64,000 nucleotides of DNA. Source: Alicyclobacillus sacchari (GTDB taxonomy: Bacteria; Bacillota; Bacilli; Alicyclobacillales; Alicyclobacillaceae). A program made the position numbers and the translations under genes. Below, piece by piece: positions 53,423 through 62,792 of this stretch (its first letter is position 1; the number at the start of each line of letters is the position of its first letter). Under the pieces are notes generated by a model. That model was not told where the DNA came from, made no database searches, and saw only the letters and a list, made by a program, of their open reading frames with translations. The stretch covers positions 62,001 to 126,000 of the forward strand of contig NZ_SORF01000009.1 of NCBI RefSeq assembly GCF_004366795.1, given 5' to 3'.

Positions 53423-53725
53423 TTGAAGATCACAGAAGAGACGGTCAGTCATGTCGCCCGACTGGCGCGGCTCGCGATGCCCCCCGAGGACTTGAGGCAA
53501 TTGGCGCCGCAGTTGAGTGACATTCTCGAATACGCGGAACAGTTGCAGCAGGTGAACATGGAAGGCGTTGAGCCAACGAGCCATCCGTTCCAAGAGGTCA
53601 ATGTACTGCGCGAAGATGCCGTGCGTCCAAGCCTGCCGCGGGATCTCGCACTTGCCAACGCGCCAGAGCAAGAGGCTGGACAGGTGCGTGTACCGGCAGT
53701 GTTGGAAGGGAGTGGCGGTGCATGA
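53423..53725 (+). CDS. gatC: Asp/Glu-tRNA amidotransferase subunit C
   Basis: The 100-residue GatC stabilises GatA and GatB in the amidotransferase that turns Glu-tRNA(Gln) and Asp-tRNA(Asn) into their amides. VSHVARLARLAMPPEDL, LSDILEYAEQLQQVNMEGVEPTSHP and LREDAVRPSL are typical. TTG start at 53423, nine bases after AAGGAGG. It overlaps gatA by four bases. Confidence 0.93.
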   Translation: MKITEETVSHVARLARLAMPPEDLRQLAPQLSDILEYAEQLQQVNMEGVEPTSHPFQEVNVLREDAVRPSLPRDLALANAPEQEAGQVRVPAVLEGSGGA

Positions 53726-55179
53726 GCGCGAAGACCGTGAAGGACATTCTTACATCGATTCGCAAGGGCGAGACAAAGTCGCGAGATTGGGTGCAACAGT
53801 CGCTTTCTGCCATTGAGCAAGTCGATGGTGAATTGAAGTCGTTTTTGCTTGTCGATCCCGAAACAGCTTTGCAAGCGGCGGATCACATCGACAGCGGGCA
53901 AGTGTCTGAGGGCGGGCTCTTGCGTGGTGTGCCCTACGCATTGAAGGACAACATCGTCACCAAAGGCGTCCGTACGACCGCGGCCTCACGTATACTTGAA
54001 AATTACATACCACCATACAGCGCGACGACTGCGCAAAAGCTGCAGGCAGCAGGCGGTGTGATGGTTGGCAAGACGAACATGGACGAATTCGCAATGGGCT
54101 CTTCCACGGAGACATCCGCATTCCAGAAAACAGCCAATCCGTATGGTAAGGAATACGTTCCTGGCGGCTCCAGTGGCGGGTCGGCGGCTGCCGTCGCGGC
54201 AGGGCTTGTCCCATTTGCATTGGGCTCGGACACCGGCGGATCGATTCGTCAACCGGCAGCGTTTTGCGGCTGTTTTGGCCTCAAGCCGACATATGGGCGC
54301 GTGTCGCGCTACGGTTTGATTGCGTTTGCGTCATCGCTCGATCAAATCGGCCCGTTCACGCGTACGGCAGAGGATGCGGCGATTGTCCTAAACGCCATCT
54401 GTGGGCATGATCCGATGGATTCAACTTCGGCGCGCGGACAGGGCGAGATCGATTTCACTGAAGGCATGGATGCAGGAGTCAAGGGCATGCGTATCGGCAT
54501 TGTTCGCAACTTGCCTGAAGAGGGCCTGAATCCGGCCGTCAAAGCCGCGGTTGATGAGGCCATTCGCACCTTGGAACAGGCCGGGGCTGAAGTGGTCGAA
54601 GTCGAACTTCCGCACATGGAGTATGCCGTTGCCACTTACTATCTCATCGCGCCCGCTGAGGCATCGTCCAATCTGGCTCGTTTTGATGGCGTTCGCTATG
54701 GGCGGCGTGCCGAAGCGAGCGGCGTCATTGACATGTTTGAACGCTCCCGCAGCGAAGGCTTTGGCATGGAAGTCAAGCGCCGCATTATCATCGGCACGTA
54801 CGCGTTGTCTTCCGGTTACTATGACGCGTACTACAAGCGGGCGCAGCAGATGCGTACGCTGATTCGTCAGGATTACGACCGCGCATTTGCCACTTGCGAC
54901 GTCATTTTGATGCCGACCACACCAACCACCGCGTTCAAGTTCGGTGAAAAGGCGGACAACCCGCTCCAAATGTACTTGAACGACATCTATACGATCCCGG
55001 CGAACCTGGCGGGTCTGCCAGGCGCCAGCGTGCCCTGCGGCTTTGCAGACGGCCTTCCGATCGGCCTGCAGATTTTGGCGAAGCCCTTTGACGAGAAGTC
55101 GATCCTGCGCGTCGCACACGCCTACGAGCATTTGCGAACATTCGCGTGGCAACGGCCGGTGTTGGGGGTGGCAGAATGA
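53722..55179 (+). CDS. gatA: Asp/Glu-tRNA amidotransferase subunit A
   Basis: The 485-residue amidase subunit frees ammonia from glutamine. The Ser-cisSer-Lys triad is visible in [11 protein letters not shown] (Lys), [10 protein letters not shown] (Ser nucleophile region) and [26 protein letters not shown] and the C-terminal [12 protein letters not shown] are conserved. ATG overlaps the gatC stop. Confidence 0.97.
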   Translation: MSAKTVKDILTSIRKGETKSRDWVQQSLSAIEQVDGELKSFLLVDPETALQAADHIDSGQVSEGGLLRGVPYALKDNIVTKGVRTTAASRILENYIPPYSATTAQKLQAAGGVMVGKTNMDEFAMGSSTETSAFQKTANPYGKEYVPGGSSGGSAAAVAAGLVPFALGSDTGGSIRQPAAFCGCFGLKPTYGRVSRYGLIAFASSLDQIGPFTRTAEDAAIVLNAICGHDPMDSTSARGQGEIDFTEGMDAGVKGMRIGIVRNLPEEGLNPAVKAAVDEAIRTLEQAGAEVVEVELPHMEYAVATYYLIAPAEASSNLARFDGVRYGRRAEASGVIDMFERSRSEGFGMEVKRRIIIGTYALSSGYYDAYYKRAQQMRTLIRQDYDRAFATCDVILMPTTPTTAFKFGEKADNPLQMYLNDIYTIPANLAGLPGASVPCGFADGLPIGLQILAKPFDEKSILRVAHAYEHLRTFAWQRPVLGVAE

Positions 55180-56612
55180 ATTACGAAACGGTCATTGGCC
55201 TGGAAGTTCACGTCGAGTTGAAGACGGCTTCGAAGATTTTCTGTGGTTGCAAAAACGACAGCAAGTCGGAGCCGAACACCAACGTCTGCCCGGTGTGCAT
55301 GGGTCATCCCGGCGCCCTTCCGGTACTGAATCAAAACGCACTCGAACTGGGGCTGCGGGCGGCACTTGCTTTGAACTGCAAGATCAATCAGCACTCCAAA
55401 TTTGATCGGAAAAATTACTTTTATCCGGATTCGCCAAAGGGGTATCAGATCTCTCAGTTTGACAAACCGATCGGCGAACACGGCTACATCGAGATCGAAG
55501 TTGGCGGCGAGCGCAAGCGCATCGGCATCACGCGCTTGCATCTCGAGGAAGATGCAGGGAAGTCGACGCATGCGGCAGACGGATCCCATACATTGGTTGA
55601 CTTCAATCGCACAGGTGTGCCACTTATCGAGATCGTGTCCGAACCTGATATTCGGTCCCCAGAGGAAGCACGGTTATACCTAGAGGCTCTCAAGAGCATC
55701 ATGGAATATTGTGATGTGTCTGACTGCCGCATGGAGGAAGGATCGCTGCGCTGCGACGCCAACATTTCCTTGCGTCCGATCGGTTCGACGACATTTGGCA
55801 ACAAGGCCGAGCTTAAGAACATGAACTCCTTCCGCAATGTCCAGCGCGGTCTGGAATACGAGGTGGAACGCCAGCGGGAATTGTACGACGCTGGCGAGCC
55901 GGTTGTTCAGGAGACGCGCCGCTTCGACGAGGCCACGCAAACGACTATCTCCATGCGCTCAAAGGAAGAGGCGCACGACTACCGTTACTTCCCTGAGCCG
56001 GATTTGGTCGATCTCGATATTGATGACGCGTGGCTGGAGCAAATTCGCGCGTCGATCCCCGAGCTTCCGGCGGCGAAGCGTCGGCGCTACGAGGAAGACC
56101 TCGGTTTGCCGGCGTATGATGCAGGTGTCCTTACTGCAGATCCGAAGACGGCGGCATACTACGAGCAGGTTTTGGCAGCAGGTGCGGATGCCAAGGCAGC
56201 GAGCAACTGGGTCATGAGCGATATCCTGGGCGCTCTCAATAGTGAGGGCAAGTCGTTCGCCGAATGTCCCATCTCACCTGACCATCTTGCGGGATTGATC
56301 AGCGAGATCGCCAGTGGAAAGATCTCGTCCAAACAGGGACGCGAAGTGTTCAAGGCGATGTGGGAGACGGGGAAGAGCGCCGCTGCCATCATCAAGGAAC
56401 AGGGTATGGAACAAATCAGTGACGTGAGCGTATTAGGGCCGATTCTTGATGAGGTGATCGCCAAGAATGAAAAGTCGGTCGCCGACTATCTCGGCGGCAA
56501 AGATCGGGCGTTGGCGGCGCTGGTGGGACAGGTTATGAAAGCGACAAAAGGCAAAGCCAACCCGGCGCTTGTCAATCAGTTGTTGATTGAAAAGATCAAT
56601 GCACTGTCGTGA
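55176..56612 (+). CDS. gatB: Asp/Glu-tRNA amidotransferase subunit B
   Basis: The 478-residue kinase-like subunit activates the tRNA-bound Glu/Asp with ATP. It begins [17 protein letters not shown]; the zinc site uses [20 protein letters not shown], and [38 protein letters not shown] and the C-terminal YqeY-like domain are all present. The ATG at 55176 overlaps the gatA stop by four bases, so gatCAB is one coupled operon. Confidence 0.97.
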   Translation: MNYETVIGLEVHVELKTASKIFCGCKNDSKSEPNTNVCPVCMGHPGALPVLNQNALELGLRAALALNCKINQHSKFDRKNYFYPDSPKGYQISQFDKPIGEHGYIEIEVGGERKRIGITRLHLEEDAGKSTHAADGSHTLVDFNRTGVPLIEIVSEPDIRSPEEARLYLEALKSIMEYCDVSDCRMEEGSLRCDANISLRPIGSTTFGNKAELKNMNSFRNVQRGLEYEVERQRELYDAGEPVVQETRRFDEATQTTISMRSKEEAHDYRYFPEPDLVDLDIDDAWLEQIRASIPELPAAKRRRYEEDLGLPAYDAGVLTADPKTAAYYEQVLAAGADAKAASNWVMSDILGALNSEGKSFAECPISPDHLAGLISEIASGKISSKQGREVFKAMWETGKSAAAIIKEQGMEQISDVSVLGPILDEVIAKNEKSVADYLGGKDRALAALVGQVMKATKGKANPALVNQLLIEKINALS

Positions 56613-56644
56613 GCAACGGAACAGATGTTCGAAGGAGGGCGCGG

Positions 56645-58012
56645 ATGGCGAACGTAGAACAGCAAAAGCCGATTTTGGTCGGCGAAGAATATGACGTGAC
56701 AGCCATACGCCTTAACGACAACGGTGATGGCGTCGCCATCTGCAACGGGATGACGGTGTTCATCCCGTTTCTCCTTGTCGGAGAGGATGCGAGGATTCGT
56801 ATTGAATCCGTCGAGAAGCGTTTTGCACGCGGGCACGTGGTGGAGCGACGCACGGTATCGGCGGAACGGCAGGATGCACCTTGCCCAGTGTTTGGTGAGT
56901 GTGGAGGATGTCAAGTACAACACATGCGTTACGAGGCTCAAACGGCTTGGAAAGAGGGGCGCATCCGCCGTATCGCTGAACGGTTAGGATTGGATGCGGA
57001 CAAAGTAGTCCGCCCCATCATCGGATCGGATACACCATTTCGATATCGCAATCAGGTTCAGATGCCAGTGCGTTACAACGCCAACGAGAAGCGATTCGAG
57101 ATGGGATTCTTTGCACCAGAGACGCATTCGATGGCCGTCACCGACTCGTGTCACCTGATTTCCGAAGCGATGCAAGGCACGCTTGTGCGAGCATGTCGCT
57201 TCCTCACCAGTATCGGCCAAGCGGCTGTCGATGTGCACCACATTGTGTTGCGCGAGTCGGCGACGAGTGGCGAGCAAATGATTGTGTTTTGCACGGCGCA
57301 TGACGCAGACGATGTGGCGAAATCGCTTGCTCGCTTTCACGCACCCTCTGTCAAAACGGTTGCCATCACCGTTCAACCGCGCCCGACGGGACCCATTTGG
57401 GGACGCGCCGTCGATGTGCGCAAAGGCGACGGATATCTCATCGAACGTATGGGCAGCTGGCGTTTTCGCGTGTCTCCCCGATCATTCTTGCAGGTGCAGA
57501 CGGACATGGCGAATCGTATGTATCGCACGGTGTTGCAACAAGCACAGGTGTCACCGGAAGACGTCGTGATCGACGCGTATTGTGGGATTGGCACACTCAC
57601 TCTGTTGCTCGCCGAGAATGCCCGACGTGCGATAGGCGTCGAGGAAATTGGGCAGGCGATTGAGGACGCCAAGGAAAATGCGCGACTGAACCGGATCGAA
57701 AGCGCAGAGTTTCATGTGGCACGGGTTGAACAATGGCTTCCGAAGTGGATACAGTCCGGTGGTAAAGTGGACGTGATCGTGTTCGATCCGCCGCGAAAGG
57801 GCATCGACCGCGCCGCCCTAGATGCTGCGATTGCAGCGCAGGTGCAGCGAATGGTGTACGTTTCATGTAACCCAGCGACACTGCAACGAGATCTCGCCAC
57901 TTTACTGGAAGCTGGCTATCATGTGGAAGAAATGCAACCGTTTGACATGTTCCCGCAGACGGAGCATGTCGAGTGCTGTGTGTCGCTCGTTAGAAGCTCT
58001 GTAGGTAAATAA
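56645..58012 (+). CDS. 23S rRNA (uracil-5-)-methyltransferase, RlmCD/RumA type
   Basis: A 455-residue SAM-dependent RNA m5U methyltransferase. An N-terminal TRAM domain (VTAIRLNDNGDGVAICNGM) is followed by an iron-sulfur type cysteine set (CPVFGECGGC), the SAM loop VIDAYCGIGTLTLLLAE, FDPPRKGID, the catalytic Cys region YVSCNPATLQRD and DMFPQTEHVECC. The B. subtilis orthologue RlmCD modifies U747 and U1939 of 23S rRNA; tRNA-modifying TrmFO is unrelated. The ATG at 56645 has AAGGAGG upstream. It may be co-transcribed with gatCAB (32-base gap). Confidence 0.93.
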   Translation: MANVEQQKPILVGEEYDVTAIRLNDNGDGVAICNGMTVFIPFLLVGEDARIRIESVEKRFARGHVVERRTVSAERQDAPCPVFGECGGCQVQHMRYEAQTAWKEGRIRRIAERLGLDADKVVRPIIGSDTPFRYRNQVQMPVRYNANEKRFEMGFFAPETHSMAVTDSCHLISEAMQGTLVRACRFLTSIGQAAVDVHHIVLRESATSGEQMIVFCTAHDADDVAKSLARFHAPSVKTVAITVQPRPTGPIWGRAVDVRKGDGYLIERMGSWRFRVSPRSFLQVQTDMANRMYRTVLQQAQVSPEDVVIDAYCGIGTLTLLLAENARRAIGVEEIGQAIEDAKENARLNRIESAEFHVARVEQWLPKWIQSGGKVDVIVFDPPRKGIDRAALDAAIAAQVQRMVYVSCNPATLQRDLATLLEAGYHVEEMQPFDMFPQTEHVECCVSLVRSSVGK

Positions 58013-59115
58013 AATTCTCTCGCAAACTCGAATAATCATCTGATCCAGCCCAAATAAACACCTGATACAAGCGGGAAAACGGCGTGAGGCAAAACGGAGA
58101 AATCCTTGCCCTACAAGCCCTTTTCCCGACTTTAGTGTCAGCCCTTTATTATTCCAAGAATAAAGTTTTGACAGGAAAAAGAAGGGTAAAGGCGAGAAAA
58201 AAGGGAACTGCTTGCGAGACTTTATTATCACTGTTCACAATTGAGGACGGTTGAATGCGGGATGGAGGCGGGAAAAAAGCAGAGGATTTTTTGATGGGAA
58301 CATAGTTAGAAATGCAAAAGAGGTCATTTGCAAATTTCAAAATCAAAATCGGGAAAAGGTTACAGAAGGGGCGAAGGGAAAGAACGGGCGGGAATGGAGC
58401 GTGGAAAAGCTCAGTAGACGTGTGGGTTTCTGCGACTATGGAATTATGCCCGATAAGCCCGTGGTGAACACCAGACAGCCTCTAATCGCCACTTGATGCA
58501 GTGTTATGGTAAGGAGCAATGTCAAGTACAGAATAGGCAGTGTACATTTCAAAAATTGAAATGGAACGTGGAAGATTAAGGTGAATCTGTCCAATGGCAG
58601 GACTGTGACATGTAGAAAGTGTTCGTTATTGAGGTTACTTGCCCCTCTTTTCCCTTAAATCTGTAACTATCTGGTGTAAACCGTTTTGAAAAATGCACAA
58701 TTCAAATTTGCGATTTTCGATTTTGAAAATGGAATATGATTACAAACAGCAAGTTGGGCAGAGATGAGTTATCCACAAATAGGAGCGATGTTGTGGGTAA
58801 CATTCGTTGATGACTTTGAAGATGCCAACGGAACAATGAAGGATCGAAATATCCCTTGGAAGGTCCAAAGGGCACAAGGGCGGCTTGGTCGATTGTAAAC
58901 ATCGACAACCAAGGCAGACCTGCTATTGCGTCTTAATCACAATACCTTTAATCACTATCTAACAAGTGCTTATGTGCAGGATTCGACATGATAGACCAAG
59001 AAGTTTAAAGGCAAATAGCAGGGCACGGAGTGCTCATCCTTATTTATGTGAGGAGAATGACACACCTCGACCCTTAAGCGGTTTGCTCATCCCTGTCTTT
59101 GTGAGGTGTGAGACC
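58013..59115. other. 1.1 kb gene-poor, AT-richer region
   Basis: No gene is supported. The longest frame (58251-58496, 81 codons) has no site and low-complexity Arg/Lys/Gly content. Base composition is visibly more A-rich than in the flanking core genes. An imperfect inverted pair, GCAAATTTCAAAATCAAAATCG at 58326 and the complement of a similar stretch near 58705-58730, lies here. Two similar ~24-base segments (TGCTCATCC...TGTGAGG) at 59031-59054 and 59084-59107 sit just before the TPR gene. Confidence 0.6.
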
Positions 59116-59874
59116 ATGCATGAAAGCAACATCCAGTCACTTCAGCAACAGGTGACTTCTCTTCGAGCGAAGGGAAAATACAAAGAAACCATTGAGGCTT
59201 GCTTCGAACTCCTGAAACGCGGAGAGGAGATTGGCGATTATAAATCCATCCTCGTCGCCCACCTAAACAGCGCGGCATCGTACTACTGTATCGGCGACAT
59301 TGAGGAGGCGTTTCGTTGCATTGGCGCTTATGATGAAGTCTGTAGCGAGCGCGGGGACGAGACCGATCATCTAAATCGACATAATGTCCTGTTCCTGCTT
59401 TACGAGTACAACAAGGAGTACGACAAAGCAAAGCGTACCTTGGAAAAAGCGATTGACCTTGGCACACGGTTGCAAAAGTACAACATTGTGAGCAATGCGT
59501 ATAGCAACTACAGTCACCTATTCCTGGTGGAACGGAACTTCGCGAGTGCGCTCGCGATGGGGAACTTGGGGCTTGAGATGGCAAAGCTTCATTCGCCACC
59601 AAGCGCGATTCTGGAAGTCAGGGTCAAGTTGAATATTGCCGAGGCGTACATAGGGCTGAAGGATTTTGAAGGTTCGAGGCGGATTATTGAAGAACTCGAG
59701 GGTGTGTCAGATCTCAATTTGGATACATACGTCAGGGAACGAGTTCAATTCAGCATGTTGCGAGGGAGCTGGTACTCGCATCAAGGTTTCTATCGGGAAG
59801 CGTTCGAATGGTTGAACCGCGCCAGGGATTTGGTTAACCGTTACGATGACACTTATCTCCTCGAAGAGATCTAA
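59116..59874 (+). pseudogene. TPR half of a split TPR-GGDEF protein
   Basis: 252 residues of helical tetratricopeptide-type repeats (for example YKETIEACFELLKRGEEIGD and YDKAKRTLEKAIDLGTRLQK). It ends LLEEI and TAA at 59872-59874. The same frame then stays open, without any shift, into a GGDEF domain (KERCRLCEQMGDIETGFYAQ...). Known TPR-GGDEF cyclases have the repeats and cyclase in one chain, so one nonsense change seems to have cut the gene. GTGAGG lies upstream of ATG 59116. The TPR half could still be made. Confidence 0.85.
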
Positions 59875-59901
59875 AAAGAACGATGCAGGCTGTGTGAACA
59901 A

Positions 59902-60582
59902 ATGGGCGATATCGAGACGGGGTTCTACGCTCAAAAAGAATACATTTCAGTACTTCTGGAGAGTCGAAAGAGAGAACTGGAACGAACCGCCTTACAACTC
60001 GAAATCAAGCATAGTTTGGCAGACTTAAAGAAGAAGGCAACGACCGACCATGCCACAGGTTTAGCGAACCGATACTGTCTGGAATCCACGGCAAATGAAT
60101 GGCTCAGAGAAGCGGCGGATCGGTGTGAAAACATCGTTTGCATTGTTATAGACATCGACCATTTCAAGTGCATCAATGATCAGTGCGGGCACCTGTTTGG
60201 TGATGAGGTCATCCGTCAGGTGACGGAAGCATGTGCGAGCGTCTTACGCAAAGAGGACTTGATGGGTCGCTATGGTGGAGATGAGTTTGTTGTCATCATC
60301 CGAGGGGTTCCTCTTGATGTAGGCGTAAGGAAAGCGGAGCAGATGTTAGAGGCGATTCGAAACTTGAATGTTAGCTGTGGCGAGACCCCAGTACCTATAT
60401 CCGCAAGTCTGGGTGTTGCAGATAACGGGGCGGGTACGGTGTTGCAGTTTAAAGACTTGTTTCAGCTTGCGGATGTAGAACTTTACAAAGCGAAACAAGG
60501 CGGTCGGAATCAAGTTTCCGTTGAGGATTTGTTTGAAGAACAGAAGGTACAAGTTGAGAGAGGTTCGGGGGCGTCCCCCTGA
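59902..60582 (+). pseudogene. GGDEF (diguanylate cyclase) half of the split protein
   Basis: 226 residues from ATG 59902. A coiled linker (LLESRKRELERTALQLEIKH) leads to a complete GGDEF domain: DHATGLANRYCLE, VIDIDHFKCINDQCGHLFGDEVI, and RYGGDEFVVII with the intact active site. The metal Asp in VIDIDHFK is present, so the domain itself could make c-di-GMP from GTP. No ribosome binding site precedes 59902, so it may only be made by readthrough of the stop at 59872 or by reinitiation. No RxxD inhibitory site is obvious upstream of the motif. Confidence 0.82.
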
Positions 60583-60657
60583 GGCTGACTGAATGAAGTG
60601 GATAATGTTCAGTCAGGGGTAGAGGGTGTGAACGGACACGTTGATGAACGTGATAAA

Positions 60658-60804
60658 GCCCCTCGGTATCCCAAGGGGCAGTTACTTTTCTTTTCTCAGT
60701 GAAAATCCACGTCAATCTGATGACCCATCTGTTTCTGGCTCTTCGGAATCCTGACTTCCAGTATTCCATTCCTGTATGACGCTTTTGCTCCCGCGTCATC
60801 CACT
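60658..60804. repeat. Duplicated hsp20 3' segment, copy A
   Basis: About 147 bases that match 61626-61770 at roughly 85-90%, including the terminator hairpin (GCCCCTCGG...AAGGGGC) and the last ~35 codons of hsp20. Same orientation, about 970 bases apart. The match stops abruptly at 60804. Confidence 0.88.
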
Positions 60805-60806
60805 TA
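60696..60806 (-). pseudogene. Truncated hsp20 (C-terminal fragment)
   Basis: Minus-strand reading gives DDAGAKASYRNGILEVRIPK, then SQKQMGHQIDVDFH and a stop, against VDDTGAKASYKNGILEVRIP and SQKQIGRQIDVNFH in the full gene. The N-terminal three quarters are missing; the break coincides with the start of the transposon-end-like repeats at 60807. It is a remnant. Confidence 0.9.
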
Positions 60807-60873
60807 TGTTCGCAAAATGAAGTTCTTCCCCGCGCAAAATAAGTTCTTCCCTGAGTAAAATAAGTTGTTCCGT
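60807..60873 (+). repeat. Three tandem 21-22 bp repeats starting TGT
   Basis: TGTTCGCAAAATGAAGTTCTTCC, then GCGCAAAATAAGTTCTTCCC and GAGTAAAATAAGTTGTTCCG, with AAAATnAAGTTnTTCC in each. Unit starts at 60812, 60834 and 60855. A fourth, inverted unit is at 61101-61121. Tandem transposase-binding units of about 22 bases, beginning with TGT at the outer edge, are typical of Tn7-like and TniA/Mu-type transposon ends. Confidence 0.7.
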
Positions 60874-60878
60874 ACAGC

Positions 60879-60922
60879 ACGGGTGAATTCGGGTCAAAAG
60901 CCTGGATTCGCCCGTTCTTTTT
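60879..60922 (+). terminator. Hairpin with T-run inside the repeat-bounded segment
   Basis: ACGGGTGAATTC and GGATTCGCCCGT pair over 12 bases with G-U wobbles, followed by TCTTTTT. No plus-strand gene ends here; it may be a former element-internal terminator that isolated it from outside transcription. Confidence 0.6.
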
Positions 60923-61625
60923 GTGGAGCGGGAGCGATAAGCGGGGGAAACTCAGAGCAAAATTTTGAAGGAGACCAGACGCGAAAAAGCCCGATATATC
61001 AAGGATTCCTCGACCATTCCCGATCAAAAATGCGAAAAAATACACGACCAAATCTGTACTCCCTGCGCCCTCAAGCCCTTCTTTTCACCCTCGCGCCAGC
61101 GAACAACTTCATTTTACGCAGAATCGATGAATCTGGAAAAATTACGGAGAAAAACGAGTGGTAAGAGGCGTGATCCAGCGTAGAAATTCATTTGACGGCA
61201 GATATTGGGTGAGAGTGAGAAAAAGTCGAGAAAAGCCAGGCGTGGCAAGGGATTTGACGGGGTTGAGGCGGGAGATGGCGAGGGAAGAATTTGATTTGAC
61301 GCTCACATAGTACAGGGAGCCAAATTTGGATTCGAGAAGTCAAAGGTTGGATTTGAAGTGAGTGAAAGGGCGAAGGGAGCGTGTGGCTCGGCATAAAGCC
61401 TACTTCTGCGGGGACATGTGATACGGCTGGATGGAAGAAATGATCAGCACGGTCGTCAAGGTATCGAGGAGTATGAGTCTTCTCTGATTTTCGACATCAT
61501 TAGCATTGTGATCGGATCTCTTGTGCCAAATCAACGCCATTGGAACCAACAAAGACTCAAGGGCGAGCGGATGACACCGCAACCTTCAATTTAGGTGTAT
61601 TTGGTCATTTTCAGCGCATGAAAAC
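60923..61625. other. 0.7 kb non-coding, probably decayed region
   Basis: Several frames of 60-100 codons exist (for example 60865-61164 on the plus strand) but none has a site or recognisable content. It contains the inverted repeat unit at 61101-61121. Purine-rich GAGGCGGGA-type stretches resemble ones near 58260, which may mean shared origin of the two gene-poor parts. Confidence 0.5.
61101..61121 (-). repeat. Inverted fourth copy of the 21-bp unit
   Basis: GAACAACTTCATTTTACGCAG on the plus strand is the complement of the unit repeated at 60807-60873. Together they bound about 315 bases, the geometry of a short element with inverted end repeats. Confidence 0.6.
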
Positions 61626-61770
61626 GCCCCTCGGAATCCCAAGGGGCATTTGCTGTATGTTTCAGTGAAAATTCACGTCAATCTGACGACCGATTTGCTT
61701 TTGACTCTTCGGAATCCTGACTTCCAGAATGCCATTCTTATACGACGCTTTCGCACCCGTGTCATCCACT
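61626..61770. repeat. hsp20 3' segment, copy B (intact gene)
   Basis: The source copy of the duplication at 60658-60804: terminator hairpin GCCCCTCGG-AATCCCA-AGGGGC downstream of hsp20 on the minus strand, followed by GTTTTC, and the last codons of the gene. Confidence 0.88.
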
Positions 61771-62105
61771 GCTGTTGGTAGCGGCACAGTGCGCGAGAAT
61801 TGACCGTAGTAACGTTCCATTCGATGGACGTTCTCATCCTTTTGTTCGCCCATCCGTTCGATTTTGCCGCTTAAATGGAGATGGTTGTCGTGGACGGTGA
61901 TGTTTACGTCCTCCTTCTTCTCCAGCCCAGGGATTTCAGCGGTCACGATTACTTCGTTTTGGGTTTCGCGAACATCACAACGCACCCGTGGCATGTTCGT
62001 GAAGTGACTGTCGAACCAGTCGTCATCGAACAGTCGGGGGAATGACGGGAACCAGTCGGAAGCGCATCTCGCAATATTGAACGGGTCATAAGGGACTAAG
62101 GGCAT
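61662..62105 (-). CDS. Hsp20/alpha-crystallin family small heat-shock protein
   Basis: A 147-residue small heat-shock protein that keeps unfolding proteins soluble as large oligomers. The alpha-crystallin domain spans about 42-133: VRCDVRETQNEVIVTAEIPGL, then VNITVHDNHLHLSG, and the conserved tail A-x-Y/F-x-NG-x-L as ASYKNGILEVRIPK. The IxI/V anchor-type end is QIDVNF. The N-terminal DWFPSFPRLFDDDWF is the flexible region. GGAGGTG is six bases before the ATG. Divergent to a membrane protein gene, with a TGACC-AAGG-GGTCA inverted repeat between. A truncated copy of its 3' end is present 1 kb away. Confidence 0.93.
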   Translation of the reverse strand: MPLVPYDPFNIARCASDWFPSFPRLFDDDWFDSHFTNMPRVRCDVRETQNEVIVTAEIPGLEKKEDVNITVHDNHLHLSGKIERMGEQKDENVHRMERYYGQFSRTVPLPTAVDDTGAKASYKNGILEVRIPKSQKQIGRQIDVNFH

Positions 62106-62203
62106 GTGAACACCTCCAGGTCAAAATATCCGCGATTATGGTTCCCCAGAGGGGAAGGAAACTTGCACCTGTTATGAATACATCCCCTTATACTGAAATC
62201 GTA

Positions 62204-62217
62204 TGACCAAGGGGTCA
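62204..62217. promoter_or_regulatory. Inverted repeat TGACC-AAGG-GGTCA between divergent genes
   Basis: Perfect 5-base arms, spacer 4, centred 105 bases upstream of hsp20 and just before ATG 62226. It overlaps the ribosome binding site of that gene. Candidate operator; it is not a CIRCE element (TTAGCACTC-N9-GAGTGCTAA). Confidence 0.4.
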
Positions 62218-62225
62218 GGTATGCC

Positions 62226-62792
62226 ATGGGCGGAGTACGGAAGCAAAGTTGGGGAGGGAGCGCAGGCGTGTGGAGACGGTCGAAGTGGATATGGTTCGTC
62301 GGGATACCTCTTCTTCTAATCGCGGCGTTTTTCGCTGATTGGGGGTATGTTTATTCCACTCATTCTACCCCGCAAAAGGCACAAGCCGCGTCTGATCCAA
62401 GTGTAGGACCGTTTGAAACGGTTAAGTTCGCCAAAGGTGTTGTCTTAATTACCCCATCTGGACAACCGAACTCATACACGGCATGGTACATGACCAAGAG
62501 CTTCTGGGGATGGCATGTAAGCGGGATTTCAAACGCCGTGGCTGGTCTGTCACCGCAAAACTATAACGTAGACTTCGAGCCTTTTACCTTTGACGGTCAG
62601 ACATTCGTTTGGGGTACTGTTATGATTCCAATCAAAGAAATTGTGTATCACCATAACGGAAAAACCTACACAGCGAGTATTGGGAAGCTCTCCGTATGGC
62701 ATATGATACTACCCTTCAAGCAAACTCTGTTTCCGCATTCGGAATGGACGATGGTGCTCCCCGATGGAAAAACCGCTCCGTTGTTCAAGTGA
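62226..62792 (+). CDS. Membrane-anchored extracytoplasmic protein, unrecognised
   Basis: 188 residues: a basic N terminus, one helix (WIWFVGIPLLLIAAFFADWG) and an external ~130-residue part rich in aromatic residues (AWYMTKSFWGWHVSGISNAV, FVWGTVMIPIKEIVYHHNG). No family was recognised. AAGGGG lies eleven bases upstream of the ATG. The next gene starts within its stop, so the two are likely one unit. Confidence 0.7.
   Translation: MGGVRKQSWGGSAGVWRRSKWIWFVGIPLLLIAAFFADWGYVYSTHSTPQKAQAASDPSVGPFETVKFAKGVVLITPSGQPNSYTAWYMTKSFWGWHVSGISNAVAGLSPQNYNVDFEPFTFDGQTFVWGTVMIPIKEIVYHHNGKTYTASIGKLSVWHMILPFKQTLFPHSEWTMVLPDGKTAPLFK

Noticed and set aside
58251-58496. 81-codon frame in the gene-poor region
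   Set aside because: No ribosome binding site, low-complexity Arg/Lys/Gly content, no family likeness.
60807-60873. CRISPR array
   Set aside because: Units are contiguous and 21-22 bp with no spacers, and no cas genes are present.
60449-61051. 200-codon minus-strand frame
   Set aside because: It runs through the antisense of the GGDEF end, the hsp20 fragment in the wrong frame and the tandem repeats; the repeated RTYFARG-like words are only the 21-bp repeats translated.
62110-62225. CIRCE (HrcA) element upstream of hsp20
   Set aside because: The consensus TTAGCACTC-N9-GAGTGCTAA is absent; only a short TGACC/GGTCA inverted repeat is seen.
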